Under the pieces are notes generated by a model. The model saw only the letters and a program-made list of their open reading frames with translations, was not told the DNA's origin and searched no databases. Both the position numbers and the translations under genes were made by a program. A DNA stretch of 64,000 nucleotides, taken from assembly GCA_017979445.1 (NCBI GenBank), contig CM030716.1, positions 11,625,409 to 11,689,408 of the forward strand, in the 5' to 3' direction. Below are positions 31,485 through 41,735 of this stretch, one piece after another. Origin of the DNA: Akebia trifoliata. Lineage: Eukaryota; Streptophyta; Magnoliopsida; Ranunculales; Lardizabalaceae. Each line of letters opens with the position of its first letter. Position 1 is the first letter of the stretch.

Positions 31485-32000
31485 TGCATCTAGTAGTTTG
31501 ATCACTTCAGATGTCACTGTTTCTTTCAAAATAGGATTCAGCCTCCTATGTGATTCTCTTGATAATTTAGTGTTGTCTTACAAATGAATCTAGTGTGTGA
31601 CCATAGAGGGACTAATCCCTTTTATGTCAACTATGGTCCAACCAATAGCTCCATGTTATTGTCGTTGCATTGTTATAAGTTTACCCTCCTATTAAAAATC
31701 TAGATCAGATCCTATGATTATAGGCAAGGTGTCAAAATTGCTAAGGTAATAATATCTAAGTGTGTTTGGTAGTGGTTTGAGCTCCAACTTGGGTGGCTTA
31801 ATAATTGATGGGATGGGCATGCTAATGGAAACATGGCGAGGTTCGACCTTGGGTTTCCACTTATTGAAATCTAAAAAAGGTAAGATTCTAGGAGTTCATT
31901 TACCTCTTCGATAAACTTATCGATGTCAAAATGGATGCGAAAATGGGCCAGACAATTTTCTAAGGAATTAAAGGAAATCAATTTTCAAAGGACTAGTTTA
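31485..32000 (-). pseudogene. Ty3/gypsy pol, upstream part of the interrupted element
   Basis: Minus-strand pieces in several frames correspond to the stretch before the reverse-transcriptase core in Athila/Tat polyproteins: FDIDKFIEEVNELL, then KPPKLELKPLPN, GAIGWTIVDIKGISPS, and RRLNPILKETVTSEVIKLLD. These join in order with the IYPI...VVPKK piece at 24756 once the nested element is removed. Multiple stops and frameshifts. Protease and gag of this element were not found beyond 32000, where an inverted LTR piece begins. Confidence 0.85.
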
Positions 32001-32035
32001 TGAGTGTGTCCACTAGCATCGATTTTGACAAAAAG

Positions 32036-32851
32036 ATTCCAAACCCTAGAAATCCTAATTTGGTCTCTATAAATAAGAGACTAGAGAGTTGAGAAATATT
32101 TAGAAATTTAGGAATTTGACTTCTCTTGTTTTATTTTAGTTTTTGTTTAAAGTAGAAGCTTTGTAATTAAGGAGAATTCTGACAGTTTTAGAATCAAGAT
32201 CAATAAAGAAGACCTTTCTGTTCTCTGATCTCTATTCTCTCTTTCTTTTGTGTTTATTTTATTTACTGTTCTTGCAATGACTATCAACTAAACTCTCCAT
32301 TAGATCGGTCAAGGAAGCATGAGCAAGTTTCTGTGAATCTATTTTTACTATTCCTATAAGAATGCTCTATTGTTTTAGTGTGAAACTTCTTAAGTAGAAA
32401 TTATCAGAAATAATATTTATTGTTCTACCATTTTCATGGTTTATACTACGATTAGTTCAAATAAATCATACTTCACAAAGAACATTTAATATTTTTCTCA
32501 TAATTTCGAATAAATAAATTAATCACATAAATTGAATCCCTTTCTAATATAATTGCTCAATATTCCAATCCACAAATATTAGTTTTGTTTAGTAGATCGA
32601 GATAAATAGAAGACAATTAAGATATTAAAAAAACTTGCAAGGGTAGATCAAACCAATCTAAACTCTTACATAGTAGTTTAAATAGTTTTTTTAGATAAAT
32701 TTTATTCTCGAAAACTATTTTTAATTTGGTTACGTAAATCTAAATTTGTTTGAGTTAAAAGAAATACTGAATCAACGTTATCTTTGTTGATTGATCCCTG
32801 CTTGCCAGGGTAAACTTTGTTCTTTATTTTTGATTGATAATCTACACCAAA
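32036..32851 (+). repeat. Partial LTR of the nested-element family, opposite orientation
   Basis: AAACCCTAGAAATCCTAATT through TATAAATAAGAGACTAGAG, GTAGATCGAGATAAATAGA and TTGATTGATCCCTGC to ACACCAAACA is the reverse complement of the first two thirds of the LTRs at 24762 and 30259. About 400 bases at its upstream edge are missing. No primer-binding site or second LTR adjoins it, so it is a truncated solo LTR and marks a third insertion of this family within 8 kb. Confidence 0.8.
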
Positions 32852-33186
32852 CAACAACCAGTTGAGAATCCCAAGTGAAATAGCTCGTGTTGTTTTAAGC
32901 ATTCCTATTAACCAGGGTGGGGAACATTCAAAGAAAAACAATTAATTTTGTTTCACAAATGGTGAAAATTCACGAGGATAATAGTTGAAGAGTGATCATT
33001 ACATGGGGTGGTTTTCTCTACTCATTGGATCTAAAATCTTTTTCTCATGAGCATCATCACATTCTCCTTAAAGCCAATGCTTGCATTTCATATTTATAGA
33101 TGTCATAAAAATTGAAGTTAAATATCAATGAGCTTAGGTAAGAATATTTCGTCAACACTTTCGTTTCTAATTAGCAAAGGTGATGA
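32852..33186. other. Unassigned sequence before the CACTA end
   Basis: AT-rich, no coding or repeat identity seen. Ends with TGATGA directly before CACTAG at 33187. Confidence 0.4.
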
Positions 33187-33519
33187 CACTAGTAAAAATA
33201 AGGCCTTTAACATCCGTTTATAACTGACGTTATTGTCTTTTAACATCCTCTATAACGACGGTTAGAATTAAATTGGCTGATGTCTTAAATGCAGGGTTAT
33301 AATGTCAGTTATAAACCGATGTTATATTTTTGAAATAATGTTATGACGTCAAAGGTAGGTTAGTAATGTAAAAAAATTATAATAATATAACATTGGTGTT
33401 TATTAAAACCGACGATATATCTATACCTTTTTTTTATAATTTTTTTATTTTTCTCTAGGCATAGCCCTACAAATTAAATAGAAACGAAACCTGTTGATGT
33501 TGGTGTAATAGTAATAGAA

Positions 33520-33581
33520 ATATATATATATATATGCACATGCACATGCAACAGAAACAAAAAAAGATCACACACACACAG

Positions 33582-33657
<76 letters not shown>

Positions 33658-33718
33658 ATATGGTATGTATGTATGTATGTATATGGAACCCGTAGAAACA
33701 GAAACATTTGCATATATG

Positions 33719-33794
<76 letters not shown>

Positions 33795-33880
33795 GTATAT
33801 GGTATGTATGTATGTATGTATGTATGTGTGCATGTATATGGAACCTGTAGAAACAGAAACATTTGCATATATGCCACACC
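33520..33880. repeat. Compound microsatellite with a tandemly repeated unit
   Basis: TA, TG, TATG and CA runs alternate. The non-microsatellite word ATGGAACC(C/T)GTAGAAACAG, then AAACATTTGCATATATGCCACA, occurs twice (about 33682-33722 and 33837-33876). Each copy is preceded by GTATGTATG runs with an internal ATGGTATG. So a block of roughly 155 bases is tandemly duplicated. The overlapping Thr/His/Tyr and Val/Cys frames are repeat products. Confidence 0.9.
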
Positions 33881-34248
33881 AACACCAGAAACAGTGACAA
33901 TTAGTTTCTAAGATATATCAGTAATGTTCATATAGCACTAAGCAGGCATATATGTTTCATAGAGACTAATTAATAAAAAAGTAAAGGAAAAATAACCTAC
34001 TTATCTAAAGTAACAACCATAAACAAGAGGCATCGAAAATTTTTAATGTGGAAAAATCCTCCAATGAGGAGGGAAAAAATCATGGGGCAAATCAACAACA
34101 AATCACTATATCAAAATAAAGAGTACAAAATGGGTTACCCATGCCCTAAGTTAAGTTTTACAAGAAAATAGTTGGGTTACAACCCCTGTCTAGCTCATAA
34201 TGCTTTACATGCACATGTATTAGGGGGTAACCTCCCTGGTATCTCTCC

Positions 34249-34432
34249 ATGCCACCTACGACCACCACTGCTATGCCACGACCACAACCACCACCATCAC
34301 CCCATGCCATGACAACTACTACCACCATACCACGACCACTACCATGCCACGACCACCACCACCATCACCACTATGCCCCCACCACCATGCCACCACCACC
34401 ACCACCACTACCACATATGCCACTACGACCAT
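34249..34432. repeat. CCA-rich degenerate minisatellite
   Basis: ACCACCACC interspersed with ATGCCACGACC words for about 180 bases; roughly twenty CCA triplets and repeated CATGCCA(C/T). No other family signal. Confidence 0.85.
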
Positions 34433-35077
34433 TATATATAATAAAAAAATATTTGCCAATAAATGAAAGAATATAAAATTTAAATACAAACAAATTACAC
34501 CAGAGTCACAACCCTATTCTTTTGGAATGAGGTCGTGTAGCACAAGGAGTGCTAATCCATAAGCATACCTAAAAAATAATATCTATACACACAATATGTA
34601 CCTAGCAAGCAAGAGAACGAGGCAACAAGAGGCAAAGTCCGAAAGCAACTTTGTTGATATATATGCAAATTACACGGTGAAACACGTTACAAGCAATTGA
34701 TGATCTATGACACGCGAGACTCCACATAGCTTGGCGCGAGGGCTTGAAGTCAACGTGGATATAGATTGGGGATTGGAAAGTACTAGATACCCTTCCTACA
34801 ATGCATCATTGTGCACAAACTTATTTACGAGTCTCTCAAAATAGATTACTTCACAACAATGATAGTCTTCAACTAATTTAATGCCATCTTAGATTTCTTT
34901 CCTAATCCAAGATTCTTATGAGACATGTCATAAGCTGGTTGCTCTCAAACAATGGTGTCAGATCGATTCCCTTCCCTTTATCACTTTGAATCTAAATAAA
35001 AATAAAAAAATTCATTAAATGTTATACTTAAAGTAACATTAACATATATATATAATTGTTTTGTTTTAGAATTAATG

Positions 35078-35828
35078 TGTTCGAACCAATTGATGCAACA
35101 TGTGGTACATGAATTCCTCGATGTTTTTCAATAAAGATACGTTGTATTCTAGCTTCCATATTTTCCCACTGCCTCTCATTATATTCTTTATAATAAGTAA
35201 TTATTTTTACTTGTGCAATTACTTGTCTCCAGTTCTTTCATATATGCATGCGATCATTTCCGAGGAGTCTGGAAGTATTGGGTTGGTGTCACATATCGTC
35301 CCATCTTCCTGATCCATCTGGGATGCTTAGGAGTCTCTAGTATCATTGACAAAACATCGTTGGATCCTTGGGTGCTTAAGCTATCCACCTTAACTTCTTT
35401 TAATAACGCATCGTACAAAAAAAAAACGTCAATATATTCAATAATGATATAAATGTTTTAAATTTAAACAAGTAGATAATATTACATAAAACAACTCACA
35501 ATTTTATTTCCCTTTATCCTCGTTAGTTCATTGATATATTCACCATTTGAATTTTGGCGAGTTTTCTTCCAAAGTTTTCCTCGCTCAATTGATTCTTCAA
35601 TAAAAGCTCGCCACTAGCTTTTTGCTTGTTAAATATAATTGAATTAAATTACTTACAATCAAAAATTAAATGTGAGGGATTGAAAGAAAATTACCATCTC
35701 CTCTATCAAGTCAGAATAGCCTTTTCCAAGGTGGTGGGGGGCTAAAGATTATGAAACTGTCTTTTTGTCTGATTCATTCTGAGTTCTTGGAACTCTTCTG
35801 TCACTCTGGACTTAACAAATGCATCCCA
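35078..35828 (-). pseudogene. Transposase_24 (CACTA TNPA-like) gene, broken
   Basis: Four minus-strand pieces line up with the plant Transposase_24 domain. 35695-35828: WDAFVKSRVTEEF...NQTKR followed, after a one-base frameshift and stop, by PHHLGKGYSDLIEEM, ending at a GTAATT donor. 35500-35613: WRAFIEESIERGKLWKKTR..NGEYINE between a CTAG acceptor and a GTGAGT donor. 35254-35415: an LSTQGSNDVLSMILETPKHP, RYVTPTQYF piece ending in a stop. 35078-35176: ERQWENMEARIQRIF. In intact relatives these form one continuous protein that binds subterminal repeats. The frameshift and stops make this copy inactive. Confidence 0.8.
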
Positions 35829-36589
35829 AATATGAAAAAAATATATATATATTTGGCATCCTGAAAGGTGTCTTCAAAATAATGTGATTTTCTATATGCT
35901 TCTAGAATATCAAATCCCATAAAAATCCACCAACCTTTTTTCTCAACAAAAAAAAAAAAAAAAGATAAAATAAACAAAGGAAAAAAAAGAACGATGAAAA
36001 AAATGAGAACAACAATATACAAATGATTGACTAAGCTATTGGCATATTTATAATAAATTTCAAACAAAAATATATTTTCTCGCTAAGTTTCAGATTGGTG
36101 GCATACTTTGTGTGACTTGAGTTGCATGTCCATAGGAGACTAATAAAGTGAAGAAAATACCTTGGAAAGCTAAAGCAAAGTCAACAAGAAAAGATAATTG
36201 AGTGATTACTTGAATCATTTGTGAACTTGTTTTCTTTTTTATGACTCAAACCTATTTTTTTTTTTGATGAGGTCAAGTTAGTAATGAACAATAAACTAAT
36301 TGATTGAGTTGTAAATGTCTTACCTATTTCACTGATCAACCAAGATGTAGAAAGCGACATAGATATTGATGTATGAGTCATTCAAGTTCAGTGGAGCTTA
36401 AAGGATTGAGAGAAAAGAAGGTTGATCAGAGATTGAGAGAGAAGAAAGTTGAGAGCTTGAGAGCGTATGTAAATCGAGCTTGAGAGATTGAGAGAGTAAG
36501 CTTAAGAGGGAGCGAAGAGTTTTACAGCAATAGAACATAAACATGAAAGTGAAAGAATGAGGTGAAAAGCCATAATTTTTAAAAAGTGT

Positions 36590-37700
36590 ATAACATTGGT
36601 TTTAAGTAAAACCGTCGGTATAACTAAATGACATAATTACGAAAAATGCCATCGATTTATATAACGTCGATTTTACTAAAAACTGACGTTATAATGTAAT
36701 ACAAAAAGTTTAATGTAACGTTGGTTTCACTAAATACCAATGTTATATTTTTTTTTTAAATATTACAAAAATGCGATCAATTTTATAACGTCGGTTTCAC
36801 TAAATACTGACGTTATATTTAAAAACAAAAATTATTACGAAAATGTCATCAACTATATAACGTCGAGTTTTCTTAAAATTGACTTTATATTTAAAAATTA
36901 AATTTTATAATTAAAATTCAATATTACTAAAAGACCATCACTATATAACGCCAGTTTCTCTGAAAATCAATGTTATAACTCAAGATACAATATTACAAAA
37001 ATGCCATTACTTTATAGCGTCAATTTTTTTTTTTGTAAAATTGACGTTATAATTGAAATAAAAAATAATGAAAAATACCATTGCAAAATATAGAGTTTAT
37101 ATCATCAGTTTTTTTTATAAAACCAAAGTTATAAACCATAATGTACATTTTTTTTTTTTGGTACTTGGTGATGATATTAATTAATTCATAAATATACTCA
37201 CAATGATTGCTTCGATCTGTTGTTATCGCTCACTGGGATTGTTATCAATTTGTGGGTTTCCCCCAACACATAATTTCTTCCTTGATCTATATGTAACGCA
37301 CAGTGATTGCTTCTGTTGTCATTAATTGTTGCTTCCCTTCCTTCTTCAACTTATCAAGTTGAAGTTTTCAACTATTTCTAAACCCTTCCATGCCAACTAT
37401 AAAGTTTTTTTTCATATAGATTCGGAGCATAGGTAAAAAAAACAACTTGCTCATCATGAGATAGAAAAAAGAGAAAAAGCTATATATATATATATATATA
37501 TATTATAATTTATATTTTTATAACATCAGTTTGAGTAAAAACTGTCTTTATAAAAGTTTTTGGAGTTCGCATGAAAAACTGTGAAAAGAACAAGTTTTGT
37601 AACGTCGATTTTGCATAAAACCGATGGTCTATACCTTTATAAAATTTTCACGCAACTTTCCGCCAAAATTAAATCTTCATAACATTGTTTTACTTGAAAT
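36590..37700. repeat. CACTA subterminal repeat field
   Basis: At least ten inverted or direct copies of AACGTCGGTTTTACTAAAA and its partner ACTGACGTTATA, spaced 40-100 bases apart. A TA run at 37480-37502 and an unrelated stretch at 37170-37480 break the series. In CACTA elements such fields are transposase-binding sites. Confidence 0.8.
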
Positions 37701-37997
37701 TTGACATTAATGATTAAAACATGAGCGCCTCCTATTCCACTCAGTGTAGTAATGTGATGCCATTTCCAACTGACTTCATACTAGTTGTTACTGACTAGTT
37801 TCATTCAGTTGTGCCCATTAGAGTTCTCCATTACAATATACAAAGTTCAACAACCTAAACCTAAAATGCAACAATTTATATTTAAAATAAACATATTTAA
37901 TTAAACCCACGTGCATGTACATAAGTGTAGGCATGCTTGCTGAATTGGCAGAATTACTGTTCTCAATGATAATATAGAGAATTTATAGCTATCCTTG

Positions 37998-38087
37998 ATT
38001 GGGTTAAGCATAGGTACATCACCTATGGTTGGTTATAGCTATCAACATCCATGATTGGGTGATCATCCTTGATGCACTTGTCATTCA
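37998..38087. repeat. Inverted-repeat outer segment, left
   Basis: GATTGGGTTAAGCATAGGTA, CACCTATGGTTGGTTATAGC and GATGCACTTGTCATTCAT are the reverse complement of 43930-44023. It is continuous with the left arm of the palindrome at 38088. Confidence 0.85.
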
Positions 38088-39322
38088 TATCTTCCAGGTT
38101 AGATGGATTACTTTTGTCATTATTTTTTACTTCTTTCAAGAATATTCTGTTTGATCCTCTAAAGAAAGTCTTAGGTGTCTTATTACACTTGGCATGCTTC
38201 GACGATGGTGATTAAACTTTTTCATTTCTCATGTTTGTGTATCTTTCCTGTCCGTTTGTCATTCATCTCTGAATCTTTGATTGATGTTCAAGATTGTTGG
38301 AATCAGCGAAATCTAAAGGTGTTGAGAACAAGAGTGGGAAGAAATGACTGAGGAAGGTTAGTGGCTGATAATCTATCTAGCTCTACTCATTTCTTACCAG
38401 TAGAGAAGCTGCTTGTATTGGCTCATTTTCTGTCAGGTGAATATAATCATATTTGGTCTCTCTCTCCTTTTTTTTTTTTTTTTCCTTTTTCTGTTATTGT
38501 CTCATAGGTATACCTCCCCCGTCTGTTGTTGTTTCTCCTATGGCATAGTTCAGGCAGGGCAATGTAGTTGCTACTTGCCATGTCCCGTGTAATAGTCAGG
38601 TTTGGGCAAATTTTAAAAACAGTCGTCATAGATGAACTTGTGGTGATAGTTGAAATTACGTTCGCTTGGAAGGGCGTAGACTTCAGTTTTTTTTATATAA
38701 TTTAAAACTCAATGGTGATAGTTTTAGTTTAATTTGTGGTGTTGTTGAATTTTCATTGCATTTGGGGCTTCTTATTTGGCTCAAATGGGAGTCTTGTGTG
38801 CAGTGCCTATGACAGCTGTGTATGTGAAATGGTAAGTTTTGTTAAAATTGTCTCTTGGCTGCTATGTTAATATACCCGAACATCTGTTTATTTTGGTTTG
38901 TGAGAACCCATGATCCATAACCCATAACCCAGAACCCAACCTTTTAGACATACCGATTAGATGGCTCAGGGTGTTGATGGGTTTACCATGTCTGTCTAGG
39001 TGTCCTACTGTTTGAATGCTGAGGGAGCCCTTTATTTTATGTCACAAGGACAATACTTTCAATATTTTTTTGGATTGTAATCTGATAAGTTTCATTTTAA
39101 CCTAAACAAATCATGGTCTGATTAAGGCTCATTTGAGTTTAAGCCTCATCGTTATGCTAAATCATATTCTTATAGGATTAGAATTTAAGATTATAACTAA
39201 ATTAAGTTTGTTATGTAGAGTTTGCTTTTTTATTTAGGAGTGTTCTATAGCATTTTCTATACACATCTTCTCCAGCATGTTTTTGTTTTCAACTTGTTTT
39301 TGACAGACAAGTTGGTTTCTAG
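38088..39322 (+). repeat. Left arm of a large palindrome
   Basis: About 1.2 kb whose reverse complement is 39352-40580, at roughly 85-90 percent identity by eye. It runs from TCTTCCAGGTTAGATGG to GTTGGTTTCTAG. Exon-like patches lie within, for example 38761-38831, which encodes FGASYLAQMGVLCAVPM...VYVKW ahead of a GTAAGT donor, and 38401-38436 between CCAG and GGTGAATAT. I do not recognise the protein. Confidence 0.9.
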
Positions 39323-39351
39323 AGCCTTTGCATATTGGTTGATACTTGGCC
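39323..39351. other. Palindrome spacer
   Basis: About 29 bases (AGCCTTTGCATATTGGTTGATAC and a few more) separate the two arms. This is short enough for the whole region to be transcribed into, or extruded as, one hairpin. Confidence 0.8.
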
Positions 39352-40580
39352 CTAGAAACCAACTTGTCTGTCGAAAACAAGTTGAACAAAAACACATGCT
39401 GGAGAAGATGTATATAGAAAATGTATAAAACACTCCTAAATAAAAAGCAAACTATACATGACAAATTTAATTTAATTTTAAACTTAAAATTCTAATCTTA
39501 TAAGAATATGATTTACTGCACTGTTGGGGCTCAAATTCAAATGGAACTTAATCAGACGAGGATTTGTTTAGGTTAAAGTGAAACCTATCAGATTATAATC
39601 CAAAAAAATATTAAAAATATTGGTCCTTGAGACATAAAATCAAGGGCTCCCTCAGCCTTTGAACAATAGGACACGTAGACAAACATGGTAAACCATCAAC
39701 ACCCTGAGCCACCTAATCTGCATGTCTAAAAGGTTTGGTTCTGGGTTCTGGGTAATGGATCATGGGTTCTCACAAAGCAAAATAAACAGATGTTCTAGCA
39801 TATTAACATACCAACAGAGAGACATTTTTAACAAAACTTACCATTTGACATACACAACTGTCATAGGCACTGCACACAAAACTCCCATCTGAGCCAAATA
39901 AGAAGCCCCAAATGCAATGAATATTCAACATCACTAAAAATTAAACTAAAACTATCACCACTGAGTTTAAATTATATAAAAAAATTGAAGTCTATGCCCT
40001 TCCAAGCAAATGTAATTTCAATTATCACCACAAGTTCATCTATGACCACTGTTTTCAAAATTATCTCAAACCTGACTACTATATGGGACATGGAAAGTGG
40101 CAACTACATTGCCCTGCCTGAACTACGCAATAGGAGAGACCACAACAGATGGGGGAGGTATGTCTATGAGACAAGAATAAAAAAAGTAAAAAAAAACGAG
40201 AGAGAGACCAAATATGATTATATTTACCTGATGGAGAATGAGCCAATACGGGCAGCTTCTCTACTGGTAAGAAATGGAGTAGAGCCAGATAGATCATCAG
40301 CTACTAACGTTCCTCAGTCGTTTCTTCCCACTCTTGTTCTCAACACATTTAGACTTCACCGATTCCAACAATCTTGAACATCAATCCAAGATTCAGAGAT
40401 GAATGGCAACCCCACAGGAAAGATACACAAACATGAGAAATGAAAATGTTTAATCACCATCGTCAAAAAATGCCAAGTGTAATAAGACACCTAAGACTTT
40501 CCATTAGAGGGTCAAACAGAATATTCTTAAAAGAAGTAAAAAAATAAAGATAAAAGTAGTCCTTCTAACCTGGAAGACAA
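39352..40580 (-). repeat. Right arm of the palindrome
   Basis: Starts CTAGAAACCAACTTGTCTGTC and ends AACCTGGAAGA. On its minus strand it carries the same exon-like patches as the left arm (GASYLAQMGVLCAVPM, VVYVKW, then GTAAG). Both arms also share a minus/plus frame with YIALPEL.(N/H)RR..N. Substitutions between arms are spread evenly, so the duplication is not very recent. Confidence 0.9.
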
Positions 40581-40653
40581 GAAGCTTATCCAAATCCACA
40601 GAAAAGCCTTGTGCAACCATCTTATGGCTTCTTTTACGTTGCTGGAGGTAAAT
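40581..40653 (-). pseudogene. Exon-like fragment continuing from the palindrome
   Basis: Minus strand: an acceptor TTTACCTCCAG, then codons QRKRSHKMVAQGFSVDLDKL and LVFQ, then a GTTAGAAG donor that falls inside the palindrome arm. The reading frame is open and its composition is clearly coding-like. I do not recognise the protein. It suggests the right arm is the older copy and that the palindrome duplicated the 3' portion of a gene or gene fragment. Confidence 0.4.
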
Positions 40654-41735
40654 TTTAAATGAAAAGTATGTTAGAAGATATAAATGTTATACTCAAAATA
40701 AAGACTATGGAGTAAAAACAAAAGTTAAAACTAAAAGGCAAAATTAACTTATTGGAATGACTCATAAATATGAAAAGAACGAAAATTGAAGTTTAATTAT
40801 AACTCAGAGAGGGGAACATGCTACAATTGTTCATATGTTCGAAATATCTAATTATTAATTGTCAAGATCACTTGAAGACTCCAAAGAACGACATATTAAA
40901 GAGATGTGATTAGCTCAATAGGATGATTCCAGGGATTGCAATACTAATTTATGTAGGTTCTGTAAGGAATTCAACCCGAAATTCCAAACCTGTGAGAAAC
41001 AAGAAATAGAGGAAAAACACACACGTCGAAAAGAATTACAAAAGTGCGGCTCTAGTCTCAAAGACGACAACCAAAACCTTAAAAAAACCCTAATCACCAA
41101 AAACGGCTTTTATATACTGTGCACAAGATACACAATGGGTTACAAAATACCATGGATTAAGCCTCAGAAAATATCCCATCAAAATACCACGCAAACATTA
41201 TTCGGGTCGGGTCGGATCGTCAACCGGATCAAAATATAACTAGGCTCCACAAAGCCCAACAGGTTCATATATATCAACAAACAGTATAGGAAACTCTAGT
41301 AATTTTTCTAGTTTTACTTGTAAAAAAAACTAGTTTTTAGATGTGTCTTATCTCGAATGTTATTAGAAAGTTAGTGGCTCCAATAGATGACATAAACTGA
41401 GGGAAGTTGATTGAGATGTTTTGATCATGTATAATGAAGAACTGTAATATCCTCAATTAGATTGAATGTACAAGATGTAAGTCTAATTGAAAATGACCTA
41501 AATATCCTTTTCTTCTACTTCTAAACAAGAAAGTGAAAATGAAGGCAAGGTGTTTTGGCTTAGGCTTGGACTAAGTGTAAGCTTTAAAACAATAAAGAAT
41601 CAAGTGATCATGATTAAGACTTGCAAGTTCGCAACTGCGATCTCACAATCATTAATAAAATATAAATTTCATAAATAAAAGGACAACGTAGTTGTCTATC
41701 CATACCAAGTTTGCAGCCAGTAATGTGACATGGTT
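40654..41735. other. Unassigned sequence
   Basis: AT-rich, with possible weak coding traces near 40950-41100 that I cannot identify. No complete gene. Ends at the LTR boundary region near 41740. Confidence 0.4.

Larger units (their letters stand above)
33187..37790 (-). mobile_element. CACTA (En/Spm) transposon with degenerate transposase
   Basis: The left end is CACTAGTAAAAATAAGGCC, followed by subterminal words ACTGACGTTAT, ATAACGACGGTTA and CCGATGTTATA. The right half (about 36590-37700) holds many copies of the same word pair, TAACGTCGGTTTT and AACTGACGTTATA. Between them a broken minus-strand gene matches the plant Transposase_24 (Ptta/En/Spm) family. The exact right terminus is unclear: candidates are TACTTGGTG near 37170 and TACTAGTTG near 37787, neither a perfect match to the left end. 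The interior is disturbed by microsatellites at 33500-33880 and a CCA-rich tract at 34249-34430. The matching TNPD-type transposase (Transposase_21) was not found. Confidence 0.75.

Noticed and set aside
33467..33911. Several overlapping 67-136 codon frames on both strands
   Set aside because: They are translations of TA, TG, CA and TATG microsatellites (Ile/Tyr, Val/Cys, Thr/His).
34249..34476. A Pro/Thr-rich 75-codon frame
   Set aside because: Low-complexity CCA repeat, no start context or homology.
37170..37760. Exact right terminus and target duplication of the CACTA element
   Set aside because: TACTTGGTG followed by ATG, and TAATG followed by TGA, both look tempting next to the left flank TGATGA, but neither gives a proper inverted terminus and subterminal repeats continue past the first.
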